Source: Pacificispira sp002696645
Lineage (GTDB): Bacteria > Pseudomonadota > Alphaproteobacteria > UBA8366 > Aestuariispiraceae
Length of the DNA: 64,000 bases
Assembly (NCBI RefSeq): GCF_048892425.1
Contig: NZ_JBLZHU010000007.1
Span: forward strand, 186,001 to 250,000
Reading direction: 5' to 3'
The notes beneath the pieces were generated by a model. The model did no database searches, had not been told where the DNA came from, and worked only from the letters and a program-made list of their open reading frames with translations. A program made the translations under genes and the position numbers. Below, piece after piece: positions 58,817-64,000 of the stretch (positions are counted from its first letter, which is position 1; the number at the start of each line of letters is the position of its first letter).

Positions 58817-59962
58817 ATGCCGTTGGATTCGATCGCCCTGAACAATGTCATGCAGCCGATTGCGAAAGCGACCGGCCTTCCCAATGAAGCCTATATCGAT
58901 CCCACCGCGTTTGAGGTTGAGAAGCAAAAGGTCTTCTTCGAAAACTGGGCCGGGATCGGATTTGGCAAGGATGTGCCGCGCGCGGGCGATGCGGTGCCGA
59001 TTGAGTTTTTGGGCATCCCCCTGTTGATGCTGCGCGACCGATCCGGCGCGGTGCGGGTGTTCCAGAACATCTGTCGCCACCGCGGCATGATCCTGGTGGC
59101 GGAACCGACCACAATCCGGGGCGTCATTCGCTGCCCCTATCATTCCTGGTGCTATGGCCTGGATGGCAGCCTGCGCAGCACGCCGGATATCGGCGGGCCG
59201 GGCGTCAATGAACATCCCGATGTCGACAAGACCGGTCTGGGCCTGCAGGAAGTCCGCGCGACGCTGTGGCGCGATGTTGTCTTCGTCAATCTGTCGGGTG
59301 AGGCCCCGGCCTTTGAAGACTATGCCGCAGAGCTGATCGCGCGCTGGAAGGAGTTCGACAAGCCGATCCATCATGGCGGCCCCGAAAGCTCCTTTAATCT
59401 GTCGGTGAACTGCAATTGGAAGCTGGCGGTGGAGAATTACTGCGAAAGCTATCATCTGCCCATGGTGCATCCGGGCCTGAACAGCTATTCCCGCCTGGAA
59501 GACCATTATCATATTGAAGAAGATGGGAAATTCTCCGGTCAGGGGACGGTTGTCTATAACCCGCAACTGGACAATACGGGCCGCGCCTTTGAGAATTTCG
59601 ACGGCCTGTCAGACAAATGGGACCGGGCGGCGGAATATGTGTCCTTCTTCCCCAATGTGCTGTTTGGTGTCCATCGCGACCATGTCTATGCGATCCTGCT
59701 GGAGCCCAAGGGCCTGGAAGAAACCAACGAGCGGGTCGAAATCTATTACGCCAATCAGCGCATGCTGGACGGCGACTATGCCGATCTGCGCGACCGCAAT
59801 TCCCGGCAGTGGAAGGGTATCTTCGTCGAAGACGTCTTCGTCGTCGAAGGCATGCAGAAGGGCCGCCACGCCCCGCGCTTTGACGGGGGCCATTTCTCCC
59901 CCGTCATGGACGGCCCCACCCATATCTTCCACCGCTGGGTCGCGTCTAAACTGACCAGTTAA
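58817..59962 (+). CDS. Aromatic-ring-hydroxylating-type Rieske oxygenase alpha subunit (quaternary-amine group likely)
   Basis: A 381-residue oxygenase. The Rieske 2Fe-2S centre is CRHRG (about 86) plus CPYHSWCYG (about 108). The mononuclear iron site is in VENYCESYHLPMVHPGL (two His) with a later acidic ligand. Size and sequence resemble the choline/glycine-betaine/stachydrine monooxygenase branch, which demethylates or hydroxylates quaternary amines. A PDR-type reductase and GcvA-like LysR lie next to it, and an SHMT homologue follows at 61.8 kb. The exact substrate cannot be read from sequence. Confidence 0.88.
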   Translation: MPLDSIALNNVMQPIAKATGLPNEAYIDPTAFEVEKQKVFFENWAGIGFGKDVPRAGDAVPIEFLGIPLLMLRDRSGAVRVFQNICRHRGMILVAEPTTIRGVIRCPYHSWCYGLDGSLRSTPDIGGPGVNEHPDVDKTGLGLQEVRATLWRDVVFVNLSGEAPAFEDYAAELIARWKEFDKPIHHGGPESSFNLSVNCNWKLAVENYCESYHLPMVHPGLNSYSRLEDHYHIEEDGKFSGQGTVVYNPQLDNTGRAFENFDGLSDKWDRAAEYVSFFPNVLFGVHRDHVYAILLEPKGLEETNERVEIYYANQRMLDGDYADLRDRNSRQWKGIFVEDVFVVEGMQKGRHAPRFDGGHFSPVMDGPTHIFHRWVASKLTS

Positions 59963-59991
59963 GCGACCAAGCTCAGAACACCGGACGGGCG

Positions 59992-60990
59992 TCACTTCGG
60001 TAAGAGGATGGGGTGAGACAACAGCTCAATCATGTTGTAACCGAACAAGATTAGCATCCCCCATTTCGCCCACCAGACGAAGTAGGATACCCGCCGCAGC
60101 AAAAGATACCCACCCAAGCCTTTCTGGCGTGGTGTCGTATGCGTTCGATCTTCTGTTTCGGCCAAGGCGGAGACCCGCTTCGTCACCAGATACCGCGCGA
60201 CATTGTAAACAATAGAAAAGACAATGAAGACAGTCGCCATTGTGCCATCGCGAAGACCGAGCATGATTTCCCATAAAGGGACTTTTTCACACAGATTTCC
60301 TGACACGTCGCAAACCGCCTCTGGATTTGCATAGGTCGCATAGGCGCTTACAGCCACTTTTAAATAGGCCTTGCCAAGCAAGCTTATCACAAAAATCAGC
60401 ACCGGGATGATGGCAACGACCAAATTCAAACCGGTATATTCACCGCGCAGATATGTCCAACTATCCACAGATTTGCCAGTAAACACGGTTCCGTCGACTT
60501 GCGTGCAGTCGGGCTCAAAATCTTTCGCGTTGGACAGATCAGATCGATCAAATACCGCTCTTTCCATTTTCGTATCTTTAAAATTCGTCTCCACAAACTC
60601 GGCACCAGTGGCGATCGCACGCGACATGTTACAATCAACAAAACTGGCATTCGAAGCGTCCACGCCTTTCAGGATCGCCTCCGTCAAATTGCAACCCTCA
60701 GAGAAATCGGCACCCAACAGGATGCTGCCGGAAAAGTCTGTTTGTTGAAACAAACATCCCTTGAACACCAAGCCCGACAGGTTGACATTCGCAAATTTTG
60801 CTCTTGAAAAGTCACAGTTTGAAAAGATAACGTCGGTCGGGGCCTCGGTGCCGCGCAAGTCTACCTCTTTGAAGTTGAGACCGCTTACCACGCCTGTCGC
60901 AGCTTCGAAATCAGCTTTAGTTGAAAGCGGGACGGCTTCAGTCCCGGCCTCAGCGGTATTCTGATCCGAAACAACGGCGCCATTCATCAT
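59992..60990 (-). CDS. Pentapeptide-repeat protein with C-terminal membrane helices
   Basis: A 332-residue protein. Residues about 35-160 are pentapeptide repeats of A(D/N)LxF type (TDVIFSNCDFSRAKFANVNL, then GADFSEGCNLTEAILKGVDA), forming a right-handed quadrilateral helix. Three to four hydrophobic helices follow (LNLVVAIIPVLIFVISLLG, ATVFIVFSIVYNVARYL, YFVWWAKWGMLILFGYN). Its ATG overlaps the higA stop, so translation is coupled to the toxin-antitoxin pair. Function unknown; the coupling suggests a third component of the module or a membrane effector. Confidence 0.85.
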   Translation of the reverse strand: MMNGAVVSDQNTAEAGTEAVPLSTKADFEAATGVVSGLNFKEVDLRGTEAPTDVIFSNCDFSRAKFANVNLSGLVFKGCLFQQTDFSGSILLGADFSEGCNLTEAILKGVDASNASFVDCNMSRAIATGAEFVETNFKDTKMERAVFDRSDLSNAKDFEPDCTQVDGTVFTGKSVDSWTYLRGEYTGLNLVVAIIPVLIFVISLLGKAYLKVAVSAYATYANPEAVCDVSGNLCEKVPLWEIMLGLRDGTMATVFIVFSIVYNVARYLVTKRVSALAETEDRTHTTPRQKGLGGYLLLRRVSYFVWWAKWGMLILFGYNMIELLSHPILLPK

Positions 60991-61361
60991 TCAGCTTTCT
61001 GATCATTGTCATCGAAGAAAGCGGCATAGGGAATATCCAACGTGGTATGTAACTTCTGAATCGCGTTGTAGCTCAATCCGCGATGCCCGTTCAGGATTTC
61101 AGATATATGACTGCGCCAGATTTTCGTGTCACGGGCCAGCGCGGCCTGAGACATATTTTGCTGCTCCATACGAAATTGGATCATTTCAATGGGCGACAGC
61201 GCCGGAATGGGAAATTTCTTGCGTTCATAGGCGTCAATCAGAAGCGCCAATGCGTCCATCACAGGCACGTCTTCATCCCTATCCGCCAAGATAAGCCGCT
61301 CCAATTGCGCCAAAGCTTGGGCATGATCCTGGTCGTTTTGAATAACCGTGATTTCCGTCAT
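60987..61361 (-). CDS. higA: HigA-like antitoxin with XRE helix-turn-helix
   Basis: A 124-residue antitoxin. The N-terminal half (about 1-60) is a toxin-neutralising helical region, and the C-terminal half holds an HTH (MEQQNMSQAALARDTKIWRS then HISEILNGHRGLSYNAIQKL), the order usual for the HigA type with an N-terminal extension. It lies directly after the toxin gene (no gap) in toxin-first order characteristic of higBA. It should repress the operon through the repeated sites at 61635-61680. Confidence 0.88.
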   Translation of the reverse strand: MTEITVIQNDQDHAQALAQLERLILADRDEDVPVMDALALLIDAYERKKFPIPALSPIEMIQFRMEQQNMSQAALARDTKIWRSHISEILNGHRGLSYNAIQKLHTTLDIPYAAFFDDNDQKAE

Positions 61362-61628
61362 TTACTGGACCTTTTTAACAACGATTGATCCGTTCCCTTT
61401 GAACCCAATAATCGCCGTAATCGTAACGCCAGACGCGCTCATCGGGAATTCCCACATTTTGCCACCACCCAGCGAACGCGCCTGGGAGAAGGCTGACTGA
61501 ACATCCGCTGGGCCAACCCAATTCGACTGTGTTGCAATTGCAAGCCACGCCTTGAGATCGCGCGCCATTATCGACTGGGGCGATTTATTGATCGCCGCCT
61601 GCAGAATGTTCTTTCCTGTTATACGCAT
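61362..61628 (-). CDS. higB: HigB-like toxin (RelE/HigB mRNA interferase family)
   Basis: An 88-residue RelE-superfamily toxin. MRITGKNILQAAINKSPQSI, then LKAWLAIATQSNWVGPADVQ, SAFSQARSLGGGKMWEFPMS and a final basic strand match the HigB_toxin pattern (Trp-centred helix, DV segment). The ending GFKGNGSIVVKKVQ differs from the usual HAEYD ending, so activity is not guaranteed. I take the ATG at 61628, which lies after the operator repeats; an ATG at 61643 falls inside the first repeat. The pair cleaves and protects mRNA respectively, and is encoded with a pentapeptide protein. Confidence 0.82.
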   Translation of the reverse strand: MRITGKNILQAAINKSPQSIMARDLKAWLAIATQSNWVGPADVQSAFSQARSLGGGKMWEFPMSASGVTITAIIGFKGNGSIVVKKVQ

Positions 61629-61634
61629 ATAATA

Positions 61635-61680
61635 TGTTCCCATATTGGGATCAAGTAAAATGTTCCCATATTGGGATCAA
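61635..61680. promoter_or_regulatory. Tandem operator upstream of higBA
   Basis: The 20-mer TGTTCCCATATTGGGATCAA occurs twice, at 61635-61654 and 61661-61680 (26-bp spacing, about 2.5 helical turns). Each copy holds the inverted repeat TCCCA-N3-TGGGA. This is the classical layout for cooperative antitoxin binding and autorepression. From 61681 to 61813 no further gene is visible. Confidence 0.8.
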
Positions 61681-61813
61681 CCGTGCTCTCATGCGGAATT
61701 TACGCCCAAACGCCGTTATTTCAGCCATCTGTACTTGAAAAGGTCAATAATTTTCCCGCGATCTGACGCTGGTCTGACCCAAATAAACGGGGGACGCCGA
61801 AGGAAACGCCCGT

Positions 61814-63133
61814 TCAGGTCCGGATATAGTGAAGCGTGTCGAACCCCTGCCGCAGGGCGCGGGTTTCGTCGGCCACGGCCTCTGGATCGTTTGAGGTGAG
61901 CGCCCGGGCGATCAGGCTGGCCAATTCTGGGGCGTTCTGGGCTGTGACACCCCAGCGTACCAGTTCCGGTGTGCCGATGCGCAGCCCGTTCATATCGCCC
62001 GCGACGGGATCAATCGGCAGACCGATGCCGCAGGCCAGGAAACCGGCCTTGCGCAGGGTCTTGGACGCCGCCTGACCGCCGCCAAAGCGGGCGGCTTCGA
62101 TGGCGAATTGGTGCGACGTGGTAAAGCCCTTGTCGGCTGCAAAGACGGGCAGGCCCTCTGCCGCCAGGGCCTGTGCCAGCGCCTGGGCCACCGTCACCAT
62201 TTCGGCGGCATAGGCCGGTCCGAAATCGCGCCAATCCAGCATCGTGATTGCCAGGGCCGCTGATTTCGCCGCATCAAAATTTGCCGTCAGGCCGGGAAAG
62301 GCGATGGCGTCCAGACGTTCCGTAATTTCTGCATCATTGGAAACGATGATCCCGCCCGCCGGGCCGCCCAGGCTTTTATAAGTGCTCATCGTCATGAAAT
62401 GCGCGCCTTCTTTCAGCGGGTTCTTCCAGACCCGCCCGGCAATCAGCCCGCATTGATGGGCCGCATCGAACATGACCTTCGCACCAATGCTATCGGCGAT
62501 CTGGCGCACCTCGCGCACCGGATGTTCAAACAGGTTCAGGCTGCTGCCCACGGTGATCAGTTTCGGGCGTTCCCGCTCTGCCAGTTCCGCCAGCGCCGCC
62601 ACATCGATGGTATAGCCCGTGGCATCCACCGGCGCGCTGATGGTGCGCAACCCGAACAGACCGGCGCAGCCCGCCATATGATGGGTAACATGCCCGCCGA
62701 TGGAGGGCGGCGGCGCGATGATCGTATCCCCGGGCTGACAGGTCGCCATGAAGCCATACAGGTTGGCAATCGCGCCCGACGGCACCCGGATTTCTGCATA
62801 GTCTGCATCAAACACTTCGGCGCACAATTCGGCGGCGATCACTTCGATCTGCTCAATCGCTTCCAGCCCCATCTCATATTTATCGCCGGGATAGCCCAGC
62901 GAGGGGCGCGACCCGATGCCAGAGGCCAACATCGCCTCCGCCTTTGGATTCATCACATTGGTGGCCGGGTTCAGATTGAAGCAATCGCGCTCATGGATCT
63001 CGCGGTTCTGCTCTGCCAGGGCCACAATCGAGGTCTCGACCTCTGCGGAGGATTGCGTGGACACCCGTTGGGCAATCCCCTGCATATAGGTTTCACACTC
63101 TGCTGGAACCCACTTGCGATGCGACAAGGCCAT
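61814..63133 (-). CDS. Serine hydroxymethyltransferase-like PLP enzyme
   Basis: A 439-residue fold-type I PLP enzyme of the SHMT family. LNPATNVMNPKAEAML, GYPGDKYEMGLEAIEQIEVI, PSGAIANLYGFM, VMFDAAHQCGLIAG and the PLP lysine in TMSTYKSLGGPAGGI are recognisable, but the lysine motif departs from the SHMT consensus THKTLRGPRGG, and the sequence is diverged from GlyA. It may act on another amino acid (such as a threonine aldolase or alpha-substituted serine activity). Start at 63133 behind GATAGGAG. A GcvA-like LysR gene is divergent from it. Confidence 0.75.
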   Translation of the reverse strand: MALSHRKWVPAECETYMQGIAQRVSTQSSAEVETSIVALAEQNREIHERDCFNLNPATNVMNPKAEAMLASGIGSRPSLGYPGDKYEMGLEAIEQIEVIAAELCAEVFDADYAEIRVPSGAIANLYGFMATCQPGDTIIAPPPSIGGHVTHHMAGCAGLFGLRTISAPVDATGYTIDVAALAELAERERPKLITVGSSLNLFEHPVREVRQIADSIGAKVMFDAAHQCGLIAGRVWKNPLKEGAHFMTMSTYKSLGGPAGGIIVSNDAEITERLDAIAFPGLTANFDAAKSAALAITMLDWRDFGPAYAAEMVTVAQALAQALAAEGLPVFAADKGFTTSHQFAIEAARFGGGQAASKTLRKAGFLACGIGLPIDPVAGDMNGLRIGTPELVRWGVTAQNAPELASLIARALTSNDPEAVADETRALRQGFDTLHYIRT

Positions 63134-63365
63134 GATGATCTCTCCTATCAGAGCATCATGCGCTCGCATGCGCTCGCACAAGATACTCTGGCCATTTGGT
63201 GTTCAGCAAATGCGTCGTCGCAAACGAGTCCGTTTGCTCGGGATTTGCCGAAAGCTCAGTTAAAACTATGCCGCACCGATTGCCCCCGCAAATCAGATTT
63301 GCTAAATTTTGCCCTAGAAAAACTAAGGGTAGATTATCAATCGAGTAGGATCAGGGATATCGACC

Positions 63366-64000
63366 ATGCCCGTCTCCCCGCCGCGCCCGAAGGGCCCGCC
63401 TTTGAATGCCCTGCGAGCCTTTGAGGCGGCGATCCGGCTGGGCGGCTTTGCCCAGGCTGCAGACGAACTTTGCGTGACGCCGGGTGCGATTTCCCAGCAT
63501 ATCAAGGCGCTGGAGGATTGGGCCGAAGCGCCGTTGTTTGAGCGTCGCTCCCAGGGCGTGGTGCCAACAGAGTTTGGCCTGTCGCTGGCCGCGCCTTTCG
63601 CCACAGCCTTCGATTCCATTGGTCAGGCCGTGCGCCATCTCCGCTCCGGCGCGGAACAGCAGACGATCCACATCGCCGCCCTGCCCAGCGTTGCGCAATT
63701 GTGGCTGTCGCCACGCCTGCCGATGATCCGCACCGCCCTGGCCGGGCACCGCCTGTCCGTCACGGCGCTGGAAACACCCCCAAACCTGCAGCGCGAATTG
63801 TTCGATATCAGCATCTTTCTGGACACCCCCACCGGCCAGCCGGGGGAAACCATCCTGGCAGAGGATGTGATCTTCCCCGTCTGCTCCCCAGAGGTCGCCG
63901 CGCGGCTGAAATCGCCCGAAGACCTGCTAAATGAAACCTGGCTGTATGACGCCGTCTGGGCCGATGATTGGGACCGCTGGCTGGCCCAGGCGGCACCGGG
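63366..64000 (+). CDS. LysR-family regulator, GcvA-like (cut by window edge)
   Basis: The first 211 residues of a LysR protein: PPLNALRAFEAAIRLGGFAQ and CVTPGAISQHIKALEDWAEA form the winged helix, LFERRSQGVVPTEFG the wing, and the effector domain begins about residue 90. It is divergent from the SHMT-like gene, its probable target. GATATCGACC precedes the ATG with no strong ribosome site. The 232 bases between the two genes (63134-63365) include ATGCGCTCGC directly repeated near 63160 and no other gene. Confidence 0.88.
   Translation, partial: MPVSPPRPKGPPLNALRAFEAAIRLGGFAQAADELCVTPGAISQHIKALEDWAEAPLFERRSQGVVPTEFGLSLAAPFATAFDSIGQAVRHLRSGAEQQTIHIAALPSVAQLWLSPRLPMIRTALAGHRLSVTALETPPNLQRELFDISIFLDTPTGQPGETILAEDVIFPVCSPEVAARLKSPEDLLNETWLYDAVWADDWDRWLAQAAP

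Noticed and set aside
63155..63180. Short direct repeat ATGCGCTCGC near the SHMT-like start as an operator
   Set aside because: Only two adjacent 10-base copies without symmetry; too little to support a regulatory site.
62399..63424. 341-codon frame antisense to the SHMT-like gene
   Set aside because: Shadow of a conserved PLP enzyme and would run into the divergent LysR gene.

Overview
The window reads as chromosome of a free-living, probably marine alphaproteobacterium, most likely of the Rhodospirillales/Kiloniellales type. The evidence is a circularly permuted two-piece tmRNA gene, the runs prs-rplY-pth-ychF and envC-ctpA-deacetylase-rppH, a bactofilin, a sodium:solute-symporter histidine kinase, and a probable DMSP demethylase next to an acryloyl-CoA reductase. 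No tRNA, rRNA, insertion sequence, phage structural gene or CRISPR array was seen. One assembly gap (Ns at 55781-55876) lies inside a tandem repeat.

Layout. 1-7.4 kb: the edge of an SDR gene, a divergent LysR regulator, then leftward housekeeping operons (prs, rplY, pth, ychF; and fsa, DUF484, xerC). 7.5-15.3 kb: rightward priA, pgsA, mobB, a membrane class III nucleotide cyclase, moeA, moaD, moaE and a GNAT enzyme. 15.2-22.5 kb: a convergent winged-helix protein, gpmI, envC, ctpA (with a strong terminator), a divergent polysaccharide deacetylase and rppH. 22.5-33 kb is an accessory, rearranged stretch: cysH, a metalloprotease-like gene, a MarR-controlled RND efflux operon with two lipoprotein adaptors, a chimeric junction made of an ssrA 3' fragment joined to a second copy of the metalloprotease-gene tail, a histidine kinase plus methanogen-output-domain-like gene pair, and the intact two-piece tmRNA gene. 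33-37.6 kb: thyA, a TfoX-N protein, folA, trxB, bactofilin and an enolase-superfamily enzyme. 37.6-41.6 kb (leftward): a CDF metal exporter, a thiolase and pcaC-pcaH-pcaG of protocatechuate degradation. 41.8-42.5 kb: an A+T-rich pocket with an orphan toxin-like gene. 42.5-47.7 kb (leftward): a complete Liv-type ABC importer. 48-53.1 kb: an unusual signalling locus (XRE/ScfR-like regulator with a relic histidine-kinase dimerisation domain, stand-alone receiver, small membrane protein, symporter-kinase). 53.2-55.4 kb: a dmdA-like gene and acuI. 55.4-56.1 kb: tandem 220-bp repeats. 56.2-64 kb: flavodoxin-like protein, Rieske oxygenase with its reductase, two GcvA-type LysR regulators, an SHMT-like PLP enzyme, and a HigBA toxin-antitoxin module coupled to a pentapeptide-repeat membrane protein.

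How the genes fit together. The right third looks devoted to osmolyte and one-carbon catabolism: DMSP demethylation to tetrahydrofolate, acryloyl-CoA detoxification, a Rieske enzyme of the quaternary-amine type and an SHMT homologue. thyA/folA and the pca genes supply folate metabolism and aromatic catabolism. The points most worth following are the two pairs of direct repeats that stitch together the efflux operon, the kinase pair and ssrA; the symporter-kinase/receiver/ScfR-like locus; and the HigBA-pentapeptide operon.
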